Shown piece by piece: positions 22,672 through 35,550 of a stretch of 64,000 nt of DNA. Below the pieces are notes generated by a model. It searched no databases. It saw nothing but the letters and a program-made list of their open reading frames with translations, and had not been told where the DNA came from. Position numbers and translations under genes: made by a program. Within the stretch, counting starts at the first letter, position 1; every line of letters begins with the position of its first letter. The stretch spans positions 11,844,501 through 11,908,500 of the forward strand of contig JAPTOF010000008.1 of assembly GCA_028554755.1 (NCBI GenBank), read 5' to 3'. Source of the DNA: Cordia subcordata (Eukaryota; Streptophyta; Magnoliopsida; Boraginales; Cordiaceae).

Positions 22672-23960
22672 CAATTTCTTAATGACTTTAACGGGGAACA
22701 CATTTGTTTTTTATCTTTTTGGCTTTCTAGAGAATTGTTTAAATCTAAGAAAATGTTTGTTGGAGTGTACTATATGTAATGTTCTCAACTGAATCTTGTT
22801 TATCAAATGGGATCATATTTCTTAGTCTCTTTGTTCATTACCTTCCTAATCTTCACTTTCATATGCAAATCCCTAAGAAAGCGCATTCACGTTCCATCTA
22901 GACATGGACATAGCTTATTTTCACCAACCAACCAAAATTAGTAACTGTACATTGTTGGACTAAAATTACTCATGAAGCAAGCATTTCACCTTTTAATTTA
23001 GGGACCGATTTAAGTGCAAGGTTGTGGGGATTGTAATTTTCACCGATCTCATATAATTGACTTAGATTCTTTTATATAATATTATAATGTTATGAGAAAA
23101 ATATAATAATTATTTGTTATGAAAAAGATTTAATAATTTATCATTATAATATTATAAAAAGACCCATCAATAGAAAATACTTTTGTCACTTAAGCACCTA
23201 GTTAGGATCTACAAAGTCAAACAACTTTTCCACATTATCTTTCATTACTAACGACTTTTGACGATCTATAAAATAGCAAGTGTTAGAACCTAAAGACTTC
23301 TCTATTTAGTCTTTTTTTTTATTTTGTTATTTGTTTAAGATTATTTTTGGTAAAAGAGCATGATGGCATGCCTCTTCTCTTCACACTTTTGGAAATGCAA
23401 TTCCAGGTTTCAGCAAAATATCTGCAACGGCTTCTAAAAGTACATAGGCAAAAAGGAAGCAAAGGCATTGAACCAATCTCATTGAACAAAACCGCCTAAC
23501 TCATGAAGTTTGTGACTCTGCGGTCCATAGCCCACGTACAGGCTTAGAAGAAGCTCTTAGAAGCCGGTTTAAAGCGCGTTCAGGTTTGCTCATTTTGCAA
23601 TTCAAGGGCTCCTAAAGAAAAGCACTCCCTCATATACTTTTTACTATTTACATCTTATAAGTCCCAAATAAACTTAGCCCAATGGGCTATTAGTTTCACT
23701 CATTTTTATGTATTTATAAGTAGTTAGTGCTTGCAAGAATTCTTGATACATATAAATAAACAAAAAAGTATTTGTATGATGCTAACGTATTTGATAAATA
23801 TGTATTTATAAGTACTAATATTAGTTAAAATGATTAAAAAGAAACTTTCATTAATTAATGTTATAAAACTATCTAAAACTTTGAAGGATAAACAAGTTTT
23901 CTTTTTTGTTAAACAATTAGTGTTTATAAACTGTTTCACACACACTCACACACACACATA
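22672..23960. other. Intergenic, nothing recognised
   Basis: A CTTATAAGTCCCAAATAA block near 23650 resembles part of the repeat at 34524-34775. No supported gene. Confidence 0.45.
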
Positions 23961-24188
23961 TATGAGCTAGAATAACTTGCTTCTTTTTTTCACCTGCTTA
24001 TGAGCATAAAGAAGTGATTTATAAGCAGTTTAGCCAAACCGTTATAATATTATCTACCAGCTAGAGTCTATAAATTGTTTTATATATAAAAAAGTTGGAG
24101 TAATTTACTTTTTTTTTTTTTTTATACCTAGCTTATGAGCACAAAGAAGTGATCTATAAGCAAGTTAGCTAAACCGTTATATTATTAT
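23961..24188. repeat. Tandem duplication with 135-base offset
   Basis: GCTTATGAGCATAAAGAAGT starts at 23996 and GCTTATGAGCACAAAGAAGT at 24131. Both continue through TATAAGCA and AACCGTTAT. The words are those of the GCTTAT-type MITEs. Confidence 0.75.
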
Positions 24189-24400
24189 GATAACAAAGAT
24201 GCATCAAGCATGTAGCATCATAAAGAAAACCGAATTGTTTGTTTGTTATGAAGACAATAACAGTCCCCACATTAAAATGCAAAAAAAGGTTGGAAACCCA
24301 GAGGTTGTTGAACTCTGCCTAACTAGTTTGTTCCATACAATTGTCATCTTTCTTTTATTTCCCCATTCTAGTCATTTTCAAATACATGCCTAGGGCTTAA

Positions 24401-24652
24401 TCGTGATGTTATGTTTGACATTCTTGTAACGGAAAATTCTGTAAATAGTTTTTAATATTTATAAAGGATAATAATATTATTTTGTTATTTAAAAAGTAAT
24501 TAATATGTTGTCAATCTTTCACATCGATCGTGATGTTATGTTTGACATTCTTGTAACGGGAAAATTCTGTAAATAGTTTTTAATATTTATAGAAGGTATT
24601 AATATTATTTTGTTATTTATAAAGTAATTGATATGTTGTCAATCTCTCACAT
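24401..24652. repeat. Tandem duplication, two 127-base copies
   Basis: Copies start with TCGTGATGTTATGTTTGACA at 24401 and 24528 and end TGTCAATCTTTCACAT / TGTCAATCTCTCACAT. They differ by only a few bases, so the duplication is young. Confidence 0.9.
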
Positions 24653-25350
24653 TAATTCGGAAATAAAGGACTGGTGGCTTGTAAGTGCTACGACTCTTCT
24701 CCTTCACAAGGTGCCTTTTAAAGGATGAAAACCTCCCTCCACGTGCGGTGGCAGGCGAGAAAATGTCTTGTGGCCATCTCTTGGGTAGAGATGGGAAAAT
24801 ATCATGGTTTTCAGAATTTGTAAAAAATCATTATCATGCAAAGAGTGTTTTTTTTTTTTTTTTTTTGGTCTCACTAATGTCCATGTGATGGTTACATGAC
24901 GATAGCGCCACCATGAGGACGAGATTGAAAATGTTCACAAATATTGTCATTAAATAAGTCATTTTTAAAATAATAAGATCAAATTAACACTTTTTATAAA
25001 CATTCAAGACTAAGTGAAATTACTTTTAAAATAACGAGAAGGAAATTGACACTTTCTATATAAGCATTAGAACCACTTGAGGAACTAACTTGCGCGCAAT
25101 ACATAATATGAGAATGTTAATCACGTAAAAATAACTTAAAACTTTAAAGTAATCATTTTCAAACTTACATTATTAGTCTTGATTTACTTAAAATCTAGAT
25201 CTATTGTGCTGAAAATTAACCCTTTTTCTTGGCCTCGTGAAATATATTACTTGTGAATCTTGGCTCTTTGTATTTTTCATCAAAATATTTTATTAAAATG
25301 AACAAAATACACCACGAGAACTAGAAAGAGCACAGATCAATATTCTAGCC

Positions 25351-25389
<39 letters not shown>

Positions 25390-26825
25390 ACCAAAAGAAC
25401 ACCTTGGCACAATCAATTAGATATAGCTGTAGAGTGTTTGACCAAGCTTATCCACTGATCAATAATCACGATAGCTTTGGTTTATGCTTGGCAATTTGTG
25501 AATAATCACTGAAAATAATCATTGGTATCTTGAACATCCCACCTCCTCCTTAAGTGGGGCTTAATGATTCAACTAATTGTTGCTGCCCTTTCCTTATTAC
25601 AAGACGTTTCAAAAAGGAAGTTTGACTTGTGGCCTAACTTTCGCCAAACATGCATTTGGGTGGTTCACATTGCAAAGTCGTATGTAGTCTAAAAGTAAAG
25701 CATGTTTAGGATGAACGAATTGCGGGTAATCTCGTTCCTCATGTGTTTATTGGAGAATTTTCGTCCTAATTAACAAATTTTTTTTTCCAAAATAATTTAT
25801 GGAGAAGAAATCTTGTTTTGTTCTCCATTTCAATTCATCAATCAAGAACATGTTATGGAGAAATGGGGAAAGGAAAAAACGATTGAGAATTGGAAAATCG
25901 TTGAAATTTTTTTAAAAAGTTTAAAACTAATTTTACCTTAACTTTAATCTATTTTTTTTTTTCACCAATCATACTATCAAAATTAAAACCCTCTTTTGAT
26001 TCACTAATCACTATCGAAAAAAGCAATTTAAAGTCTCCACTTACCCTATCAGTCGTGTCCTGGCAGTGCACACCTTTGCAAATAAATAGATCTACAACAT
26101 CCATCATCTTCAATTCTTCAAGAGTAATAGCTTAATAGAATTAAAAAAAGTAAGATATATTATATTATGATGTATCATATGATATATATACATAAATATA
26201 TATATTTATATATATTTAAAAAATTAAAAAGAGATCGGCTTTCGGGTTTTTCTCAAAAATAAAAATCTCCTCTGTTCCTCAACCTGTTTTTCCGAAAATT
26301 TTTCCCTACACCAATATTTTTTCTCTAGTTCTCTAATTCCCCAAATTTGATTTTCCTATCCCCAAAATGTCAGATCAGTAATTGGATTACCTCGATGAGC
26401 CCTACTCAAGAATGTTTTAGTGGTAAGAAATAAAGTTGAACATGACTTGAGAACCGAGTTCAATCTCAATTCTTTTCTCTATATTGTCCTGACCTACTTT
26501 ATGGTTTATTTTAGGGTCATTCTTTCAGCCAAATTTTGTATCAACTGGATAGAGTCTTATACTAGCAATTTACTGTACATCGTTTTGATAATAATCTTAT
26601 AGTATGAACTTTTATAAATATCAAACTCTTTCGTTCAATTTTTCTAATAAAAAGCTCCTGAGAGCGACCGTTTATTAAAAAAAAAAAAACCCTTTGAATA
26701 ATTATGTGATTGAGATTTGAGGACCTAAAGTTACAGGAAGAGTTTAGAAATCTTAAATGGGACAAACGATTATATATAGAGGAGTGATAGTAAATAGACT
26801 TTATAAGTAAAATAGGAAAACCCTG

Positions 26826-26827
<2 letters not shown>
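24653..26827. other. Intergenic, nothing gene-like
   Basis: Contains the microsatellite at 25351-25390. The stretch 24960-25060 has decayed transposon phrases (AAATTAACACTTTTTATA). A possible tRNA-like B box near 26450 (GAGTTCAATCTC) is too weak to call a SINE. Confidence 0.45.
25351..25390. repeat. (TA)n(TG)n microsatellite
   Basis: Six TA units followed by about 14 TG units. Confidence 0.95.

Positions 26828-26863
<36 letters not shown>
26828..26863. repeat. (TA)n microsatellite
   Basis: About 18 uninterrupted TA units. Confidence 0.95.
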
Positions 26864-26867
<4 letters not shown>

Positions 26868-26954
26868 TCTATTTACAAAAACAGGGTCAAATTTAATATT
26901 ATGCCTGTGCAATACTATCTATATAATATATATAGAAAGTTCTATCTCGTGATA

Positions 26955-27290
26955 TTATATGAGCTACTATGCATGATTGTCGTGTCAACATGTAAATGCT
27001 TTATCTTTATGACACATCAAATTCGTTAAGTTTGTTAAGTTGGGCCTTTTTGTTTTTTTGATTTGGTGGCCCATTATTGAATCTTCCATGCAGAGCATTT
27101 TGTCCATCTACCTCTGTACATTTGAAGCCCAAATACTCATACCTTTTCCATGCATTAAAAGCCCAAGTCCTATAAATCATTTTCTTCTTTCTTGTGCTGT
27201 TTCTTCCCAACTGACTTTGCATTTTATCATTGATTATTATTCAATTTTTAACATACATTAATGGCACATTCATGCATTTTATCTATCCTT
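26955..27290 (+). repeat. Dispersed repeat, copy A
   Basis: Alignable with 29880-30170: shared GTCAACAT, a T-rich tract, GGCCCATT / GGTCCATT, GGAGCATTTTGT (as GAGCATTTTGT), TACATTTGAAG and CATTTTAT. It has no ORF of note. The two copies flank the decayed copia relic, so they may be parts of one older repeat. Confidence 0.6.
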
Positions 27291-27589
27291 ACAAAGCTCA
27301 TCTATACATCTATACAATATATATAAAGTTCTACCTCATAAAAATATGTGAGTTCCTATGATTGCCATGTTAACTGAAGAAAAATATAATTTAATACGTC
27401 ATTAAATACAAAGGTTAGAAGGCTTATTGGTTTCTCCTGAATGTGGAAGCAAAATCTAATTCTGAATGATCCGTGCTGAAATTACTGATCGGGAATTCTT
27501 CCAGGCTCTTTCTCAAAGTTCTATGTATATGATATGTACGGGACTATATATAATTATCAGCACTTCCTCAATATGCCTTAATCTTAATC

Positions 27590-29830
27590 TAATTAGGATT
27601 ATATAGTAAGTTAGTAACTGTCAAATTAAACTAAAATACCCCTTACAGGTGAACTCTACTAAGTCCAACATCTCTCACTCACACATAATGAGAGTGTTCA
27701 TATACTTTAAGCTAATAAACAAATTCTCTTTAAAATCTACAATCGTTCATATAGGGAAAGTAGACCATGTGACCAGCAGATTATCAGAGTCTCAATGCTA
27801 TACATTTGTTAGGAACATATAACCTTTCATTTGACACAAACCTACAAGTAGATCAAAAAGTACGCAAGTACCTTAGATAATATGAATCACGTTAAGATAT
27901 CTTTCAAGATCCCATTTATCATATCTTGTATCCACAATTATATCTCGTTACTCATAACCAGCTATAATTGGTCGACCAGTGAATACAGACTAATGAGATT
28001 CTGTTAATGATCTTCCTCTTCTCATGATCTTTTAGATATCAACTCAACTCGCTTTTCTAGACATGTCCTGCTAGACGAATATATGTACATTGTCCTTTGA
28101 CAACACACTAAGATAGCGAACATCAAAGTGAGTCTCAAGTACTTGATTGGAGTTTGAGGTTACACTTATAGAGCCAGCACAAAGGCCTTAGGTCTCACGC
28201 AACATAAGTTAAGATTAGACTTATGCTAATCCATTTGGTCAAAACTAGCATACATGGTATGAAACATGTGCTATAACATTCTCTCTTTTTCCCATGAAAC
28301 GTATGTCTTTATCTCGTAAAGAATGCTATATAGATGATATTTAGACATCACAAATGTCCAAATTTGAGTTTCCTGATCTAGTCATTAACTTGAACTCATA
28401 TCTAGTTTTTAAGGTAGACTTAGCAAATATTTTCACCAAAATGACCATAATGACCTTCTGTCACTATTTAGGCGACATCTGTAAATTTAAGTATATAGCT
28501 CTCAAAATTATCCCTCTAATAATTTTTTTAAAATCTTGTCTTATCTCCACTTATCACTAAGATAATAAAGGTAGTTACCTGTGTAAGAAGGCTAACCACT
28601 TGTTTATCCAACATACTTCTCATCAATCAACAATGAATGTACGAAACATTCACATAATATATGTATGTATATAAATCAATAATTAGACAATCTTGTGAAT
28701 ATTGGGAAAAATAATAGAAGAAGTATATTAACATCTACGTGATCCTTTATATCAAGTGTGTACACTGAACACACGTATAGGAATACACTTAGTCACCATA
28801 CTTGTGACATTCCATGTTCAAATATACTTAACCTTCACGTCCTTGCATAATCATGTCTTTTACATGGTTACATTTGGTGTTCATTTGTTTGGTAATGGCA
28901 CTTAAAGTTCTTGGTGCATGCAATTGAAGCGTCATTATCATAGTAAACTAACACTGGATCAATATTATTGCATTGCCAATTATAAAGACCTAAGAACTTT
29001 TTTTCAACCAAACAAGCTTTTTGTCTATTGAAATGAATAACACAAACTCAGTTTCAGTTTTCTCATGATCCTCTTAACTACTTTCCAAAATGTTAGACTA
29101 GCATTGGGTTAATACTATTTATCAAGCCATTTGTGAAACAGATATCTAGTCTAGTACACATCACTTAGTACAAGACTTTCAAATATGCTTGTTGAGAATC
29201 GGCACACCTATTCTTCTACTTAAAAAGTCTTAGGACATATTTTGCCAATCAATTATTCACCTATACTTAATAGAAATTTCTATAAGTTGTGATTGTACAT
29301 TAATTCATTCAAGTGCTTTTGTCAAACACTGTACTCTAACAAATAGAGGCAAAAATTTCCTTGAACGATCTCTTGAGATCTCTACCTCAAGAATATGCAA
29401 TGTTTTACCCACATTATTTAACTCAAATTAGATTATCAACTAGGTCTTTCACCTTGTTTTTAAAATTTCATATTATATCTAGCATCATTATGTCATCCAC
29501 ACATGATGTCATAACTACTCAATTGCTCTTAGATCTTTTGGTATAATATAAGAAGATTATTTAAGACCATAATGAACTTTAAAAGTCTACAAATCTTATG
29601 TTTGTGGTCTTCCTTTAATGAAATACCAAATTACTTCATATAAATATCTTTATTCAATTCTCCATTGAGGGGAAAAAAACCTCTCTTTACATCCATTAGA
29701 TGCGATTAAAGATCTAAACATGTTCTTATAGCTAGAATTAGGTGAATAGGACAAATGCTTTCTGTTGTTTATACCTTTCAAGACAAGTCAAAACTTAATT
29801 CTCAGCTGTACAATTGTCTTTAAACTTTGT
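27590..29830 (-). mobile_element. Very old Ty1/copia relic, minus strand
   Basis: Reading the minus strand gives broken copia RT and RNase H pieces. Near 29690-29560: MDVKRGFF, NGELNKDIYM and HKHKICRLLKF. Near 29490: VDDIMML. Near 29060-28780: AEFVLFISIDKKLVWLKKFL and YDNDASIACTK. Many stops and shifts separate them. The stretch 27590-28700 is probably its 3' LTR side but has no partner LTR. This is much older than the other copia elements here. Confidence 0.72.
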
Positions 29831-29879
29831 ATCTCCTTGGAGATTAATTAGTTCCTCAACTTAATTGAATCTTATAAAA

Positions 29880-30170
29880 GCATGTGAGTTCCCATAATTG
29901 CCATGTCAACATTTAAAGTATATACTTTATTTAAATGACAAGTCACCTTTATTAAGCTATGCCTTTTTCTTTTTTTTTTTTTTGGTCCATTGTTTAATCC
30001 TTAATATGGAGCATTTTGTTGGTTCATTTCTATACATTTGAAGTCCAAGTATTCGGATCGTTTTTATACATTGGAAGTTCAAGTTCTACGATCAGCTTTG
30101 TATATTTTCAATCATTATTATCCAATTTTTTAGGTACATTTATAGCGCGCTTGTGCATTTTATATATCCA
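29880..30170 (+). repeat. Dispersed repeat, copy B
   Basis: Second copy of the repeat at 26955-27290, on the same strand, about 2.9 kb further on. Non-coding. Confidence 0.6.
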
Positions 30171-31365
30171 ATATATAACACTTATTTATAGACATGTTCG
30201 TGCATGGGCATTGTTATTTCGTTTGGGTGATCTAACTTCAGAAGATGATCTTTTAGAAATCTGCAATGGTTGCGCATTTAATAAGCTAAGTTTCAATTGT
30301 TCCCTTCAATTTTTGGTTCGATTACCACTCATCATATTTGTTTGCAATGTTTTTTAGCATATATATCACAAGCGTGTCTACAATCTATTGAATTGTACTC
30401 TGTATTGATGTAACAAGCTTTATAATAAAGTTATACCTCATAATAAGTTTAGAGATTTAGGAGATGTCATGTCATGTTTTAGATAATGTTTTAGGTAATG
30501 ACACAAGGCAAGTTTTAAATGTATATACTCTTTAACACCAACAAATAAGAAAATTATCATAAGTTCTCATTATTATTATTTTTATTTTTATTTTTTTTCA
30601 AGTTAGTCCTGACTATTTTTAAAGATTTGAACTGGTTCCTTTCTTTTCAAAAGGAGGTAATTTATCATATGAGCTAATAGTTAATAAAAATTACTAAGAC
30701 AATTTAACTACCCCAATAAACAAATTATGCTAATATAAGAGAGAGTGTAAGTTAAATCCTGTAAGTTAAATCCGATAAATTTCCCAAATAATGATATTCA
30801 AATTTTTTTTTAAAAAAAAATCAATTTTCAAGTATAGGAAAAAGAAACACAAGATTAATTGAATCATAAAGTAGTGTTGACAAAGTAATTGGCTAATCGG
30901 ATGAGAGGAAGAGAAAGAGAGAGAAAAGAAAAAATTAGAGAAACACCAAATTACCAATTCCAAATAAGACCACTAAGAAAAAGATAAAGTAATGGTTTGA
31001 AATATAATACATACATTTTGTTCATTATTTGAACTATATCTGGACATACAAAAGTATTTTTATGTCATTATTTTATAACTATATTTGGAGTATTATATAA
31101 TATTTAATGAATATTTTATTAGAACAAGAGAAGAAAAAAAATTACGAAAAGATAAAGTAACTAGAAATTTCAAATAAAACTATTAGAAAATGACAAAATT
31201 CTTTAAAAGTTCTTATTTATAAAATGACCTCAAAATGTTTTAATTTTATATTTTGACAAATGCATAATTTTCACTTACTTAAAATAAAAAGACTTGACCC
31301 GTGCAAACTGCAAAGTACGAGTAATGAAAATAGTTGTTCATCTATATTTTTTCTTCCCCTTATTA

Positions 31366-31370
<5 letters not shown>
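30171..31370. other. Intergenic, nothing recognised
   Basis: AT-rich; no supported gene or RNA. Confidence 0.5.

Positions 31371-31418
<48 letters not shown>
31371..31418. repeat. (AT)n microsatellite
   Basis: About 24 AT units; it creates Tyr-Ile repeat ORFs that are not genes. Confidence 0.95.
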
Positions 31419-31420
<2 letters not shown>

Positions 31421-31590
31421 CCACATGCCTTTGGGGTTTGCAATGATCAGCAGATAACCGCAGGCTGCTATATCTTATTTTGGAATGAAGAAATAACATT
31501 TTTGAGTTTATATATGCAAATTGAACTATTCAATCAATAACTTTCCAGGCTCTAATTTTGTCATTTTGCTAACAACATTAAGATTAAGGA

Positions 31591-32172
31591 TGCCTCTGAC
31601 GGTCAAGTCAATTATTAAGATTCGTGAATCTTGGAGTATATATTCGAATGTGCTATGAACATACACAAGATAAGAGAAAGAATTCTGATCCTTATTTACC
31701 CTCCTTGTTGGAAATATGGCTAGGTATTTATAGGCAATGGTGCTCGAGACTCAAGGTTTACCCTAAGTAGGATACTGATTGGATCAATATCGGTTATGTA
31801 GCTACTTTGGGAAAGAAGCCTCGCACCCGCCAAAGAACTTAGCCTACGCATTCCCTCAATAGGAGGGTAAGCTTCTCTTTATCTTCCAGCGTACATGTGA
31901 ACTTAGGGTCCTTTCCTTTGTTTATTCATACGTTGGTTGAAGATGAACACCCTTAACTTGTGCGATACCTAAACTTTTAGAAGGGCTTACCCACGATTGA
32001 AGGGTATGCCTGAAGGGACAAGGCGGTGGACCCGTGCACCTGGGATCCACCTAGGGATGGTTGGAATCTTCAAAGGGGCGGACCCTTCCCTTCAAGGTCT
32101 GTCGGGTGTGGTTCCCTGGTCCTACGCGCCATGTGTCGTCGCCTTAGTGGTCCAATTGACGTGGCCATATCA
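31591..32172 (-). repeat. 3' LTR of the gypsy-type element
   Basis: Shares with the other LTR the words GCCTCTGACGGTCAAGTCA, GGTATTTATAGGCAAT, CTCAATAGGAGGGTAAGC and CTAGGGATGGTTGGAATCTT. Bordered inside by the polypurine tract. Confidence 0.8.
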
Positions 32173-32396
32173 ATTTCCCCCCTTTTTGGTTCTTATACGA
32201 TACTCACTCATCGTGTAAGGGCCAAAAATTACCAAGAAAGGTGCGCTATTTCTCTTAATTACAGTTGTTTTTGAAATGTTTTGCCTCATTTTGGCAAGTG
32301 ATGCCTCATTTCTCGCTCAAACTTGGCTTATAAATAGGCTTCTTCTTTCTTTCATTTCAATTCACTTTTCACCTTTGCTATCCTACAGGTTGCAGT
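32173..32396. other. Polypurine tract and untranslated 3' part of the gypsy-type element
   Basis: The minus strand has the polypurine tract next to the LTR. The plus strand shows a promoter-like CTTATAAATAGGC near 32329 followed by a pyrimidine leader, which would drive antisense transcription over gag if used. Confidence 0.5.
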
Positions 32397-33229
32397 TCAC
32401 AAGTTTTCTCTTTCCTTTCCCTTGATCGGATCCTTTGACTGCCTCTCGTCTTCTTGAGCGACAACTCTAGCCCCACGGTTAACGTCCTCTTCTCTAATAA
32501 AATTTTCAGCTTCTTTTATTAAATTCCCAAATGAATGTAAAATGCCAGACTTAAAGGACCCTGGCTCCAAGCCTTGCACATATGCTATATTAGCGGCACC
32601 CTTATTTGGATTAGCCATTTTCAAAGCAGCATTGTTGAACCTCTCAATGTATTCTCGCAAAGACTCATTGGGTCCTTGCTGATACGAAAACAGGGTGGCC
32701 AATGTCTTCGGAATGACCCGGCTGTTAGCAAATCTAACAATCAATGCTTGAGCCAATTGGTCGAAACTAGATATTGATTGATTAGGCAAACGTTTGTACC
32801 AATCATACGCAGCGTCTACTAAAATAGCTGGAAAGGCTTGGCACTTTAAAGCATCTGTTAAGCCATGTATCATCAAGGTACTCTTGAATATGCTGATGTG
32901 GTTTTCGGGGTCGGTAGTCCCGTTATAAAGGGGTAAGCACGAGAGGACAACGCCAGGTGGCAGCTTTTCCAACTCTATTTTTGGCACAAAAGGTCGCGCC
33001 ACCTTCCTGGTGATGAATGTTTGGTTGGAACTGCTCCTAGTTCTCTAGCTACTGCTTGACTTGTGATTGTCATAGCGTACCCCCAGACAATCGCCCTTTC
33101 TCCTCTCACCCTTAGATGAGTAAGTGCGATAGATCGTGGAAGATTGTGCCTCTTGATCTCCGGAAGTCGGGTGAGGATGGTATATTGGCAGTACGGGGTA
33201 TGGGTAGTACTACGGGGATATGGTGGCAT
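32397..33229 (-). pseudogene. Gag of the gypsy-type element, frame broken at 33000
   Basis: The 201-residue reading from 33002 to 32397 is a retrotransposon gag domain: LPLYNGTTDPENHI, FPAILVDAAYDWYKRLP, ESLREYIERFNNA and VQGLEPGSF are typical of plant Tat/Athila-like gag. Gag forms the particle that packages element RNA. A second reading at 33229-32975 overlaps in another frame and holds the upstream part. The protein ends after a Lys/Glu-rich tail without any zinc knuckle, where pol should follow, so the rest was deleted. Confidence 0.82.
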
Positions 33230-33839
33230 GTGCAGTTAACCTGCTGGGAAAGGGAGTTACCCAGGCCCAGCCAGAGCTAGCACTGCATGATATCCCCCAA
33301 TCCTTTGGTGTTCTGCCATCAAACTTTGCATTTGGGAGTACAGTCTATTCATAGCTTCTCGTTGAAGATCCATTCCTGCCTGTTTCGGGTTATGTGTGTT
33401 CCCTCCTTGAGGCTCTTGGTGACCAGGCAGGCTAACCTGCCCCTATTTTCTTCATGTGGCTCCCCGGTCCAACCCGGTATTCGGACGTTTCCCCTTGCTC
33501 AATAGGATCAGGTTATGTATGTGGCCTTTTCGGCCTCACCATGGCTTTCTATCACGTGCTTCTAAATGGGAATTGTCTTCGGAAGAGTTCCCACAAACAG
33601 CACTAACTAATGTGGGTAAAGATGTCCTCCCCACGACAGTAGTGATTTGGATGACTTAGTTGGTATGTTGGGCGAGATGAAGGTGGACGCGTGAGCTAAG
33701 GGTCAACCTTTGTCTGTGTGCTGGACGCATAAGCGTCCTTCGTTCCAGGTTGATGGATGGGTAAGCCTTTTGTGCCTGGTTGATGGACGTGAACGCCTTT
33801 CCCTATAAGGTAAAGAAGAAGTAGGCTTTCCCTCCGTTG
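33230..33839 (-). other. 5' leader of the gypsy-type element
   Basis: Lies between the right LTR and gag. It contains short direct repeats around GATGGACG / GATGGATGGG (33740-33810). No clear tRNA primer site was seen next to the LTR. Confidence 0.5.
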
Positions 33840-34437
33840 TGCCTCTGACGGTCAAGTCAGTTATTAAGATTCATGAATCTTAGAGTATATGTTCGAATGT
33901 GCTATGAACATGCACAAGATAAGTAGAGAAAATTCTAATCTTTACTTACTCCCTTTGCTAGAAATAGGGCCAGGTATTTATAGGCAATAGTGCCTGAGAC
34001 TCGAGGTTTGCCCCAAGTAGGATGCTGATTGGATCAATATTGGTTATTGACATGGCATGTGTAGCTACTTTGGGAAAGAAGCCTTGCACCTGCCAGAGAA
34101 CTCGACCTAGGCGTGCCCTCAATAGGAGGGTAAGCTCCTCTTTATCTACCAGCGTATGCGTGGACTTAGGGTCATTTCCTTTGTTTATTCATAAGTTGGT
34201 TGAAGATGAACTCCCTTAATTTGTGCGACACCTCGAGCTTTCGGAAGGGCTTACCTGCAACTCAAGGGTACGCTTGAAGGGACAAGGCGGCAGACCTGTA
34301 CACTTGAGATCCGCCTAGGGATGGTTGGAATCTTCAAAGGGGGCAGACCCTTCCCCCAAGGTCCGCCGGGTCTGGTTCCCCGGTCCTACGCACCACATGT
34401 TGTCGCCTCAGTGGTCCAATTGTTGTGCCCATCTTAG
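33840..34437 (-). repeat. 5' LTR of the gypsy-type element
   Basis: Direct repeat of 31591-32172. The outer end is uncertain because the two LTRs diverge after CAATTGGACC on the minus strand. Confidence 0.75.
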
Positions 34438-34523
34438 GATCATTTAATTCCAATTAGAGATTATCAATGTTTTTTTCTATCACAAATATTCTTTGACCTT
34501 TGGCAAAGATATAACATTTACTA

Positions 34524-34739
34524 GGAGACTATTACATCACGGAGGTTATATATATATCCCTCAACTCTAATTGATGCTTATAAGTATTTAGAAAAAATCA
34601 TTTTCTCACATATTTTTTACTATTACATCATGGAGACTATTACATCATGGAGGTTATATATATCCCTAAACTCTAATCGATGGTTATAAGTACTTAGAAA
34701 AAATCATTCTCTCACATATTTTTTACTATTTGTAACTTA
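34524..34739. repeat. Tandem duplication, two 108-base copies
   Basis: GGAGACTATTACATCACGG starts at 34524 and GGAGACTATTACATCATGG at 34632. Both continue with TATCCCT-AACTCTAAT, CTTAGAAAAAATCATT and CACATATTTTTTACTAT. The block then ends in CAAACAAGCTC, a GCTTAT-type MITE end. Confidence 0.85.
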
Positions 34740-34838
34740 TAAGCCCCAAATAAGCTTTGCCAAACAAGCTCTTAATCGCATAGGGCCTCTAGCTAGTGAA
34801 GCTTATAACTTCATGAACTATTAGATACTTTCAGATAT

Positions 34839-35550
34839 TTAGTTTTCTAGGTGCATTCCTGACACGAACACTAAGCTGGGTCTCATAGAGTACATAAGTT
34901 CCTTGTCTGGTGGTGCCCCACAGAACTTAACAAGGCAAAATAACCCATTGGAGCTTTCCATGAATGTCTTCTCTCTTAAGGCGATACCACACGAGATAGA
35001 AAAATCATGAATTGGTCTCCAAGCAAGATCAGTCCCCGCAGTTAAGACTTTCATACCTAAATCAGTTGTTCCACTCTTGTGGTGAACGTAAATCACTTTG
35101 TAGTCGGCAGTTGATGAAACAAAAACGATGACCATGTGTTTGAGTGATGCTTCTGGATCGAGCAATTGAAGCACTTGTTTAGTCGTAGGATTTCTTATTC
35201 GATGTCTACTATATGATTCAGTACTTGTCTCTAGCACCAGTCCATGTAGGTGCCCAAAACTTTGGAATGCTTCGCGATTGGAATTACCATATTTGACTTC
35301 AATTTTGCCCGGGTACATATGCTGCTCGATGAATTTCCGGTCCTGAATAATAGCATCCCACACCTTGCACAAACATTTACATCAAGTACCCACTTTACTT
35401 TTGCCCACCTCAAGATCTCTATTATTAATTCATCTGGCAGGATTTTTTCTCCTTCCGGAGATAAACATATCTTCTTTTTCTTAGTAGTACTGCTCGTGGC
35501 AGGGCCTCGCTTGCCCAACCCTGTTGGACCACTTTTTTTTGCCTCTTGCT
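34839..35550 (-). pseudogene. F-box protein pseudogene
   Basis: The minus strand encodes an F-box start (GEKILPDELIIEILRW at about 35453-35406). After a frame change inside the F-box it continues as VWDAIIQDRKFIEQHM, the normal F-box end. An F-box-associated domain follows (HLHGLVLE, RIRNPTTKQVLQLLDP, DYKVIYVHH, VLTAGTDLAWRPI). Such proteins are substrate receptors of SCF ubiquitin ligases. The two frames overlap at 35231-35372, so the copy is frameshifted. The reading stops after about 178 residues of the second frame, shorter than the usual 350-400 residue family, so the C-terminus is lost too. No intron needed. Confidence 0.83.

Larger units (their letters stand above)
31591..34437 (-). 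mobile_element. Non-autonomous Ty3/gypsy-type LTR element with gag only
   Basis: Two long direct repeats (31591-32172 and 33840-about 34437) flank a minus-strand gag. On the minus strand the LTRs end in CAGAGGCA and hold a TATA box (CTATAAATACC). A polypurine tract AAAAAGGGGGGAAA (complement of about 32174-32187) sits directly before the left LTR, as required for a 3' LTR in minus orientation. No protease, RT, RNase H or integrase remains; the interior is only about 1.7 kb. The LTRs differ by visible substitutions and indels (for example 10 extra bases near 34050), so the insertion is not recent. Confidence 0.85.

Noticed and set aside
26395..26690. Possible third SINE
   Set aside because: The B-box-like GAGTTCAATCTC is weak and no flanking duplication or tail was seen.
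31260..31540. Tyr/Ile-repeat ORFs
   Set aside because: Translations of the (AT)n microsatellite.
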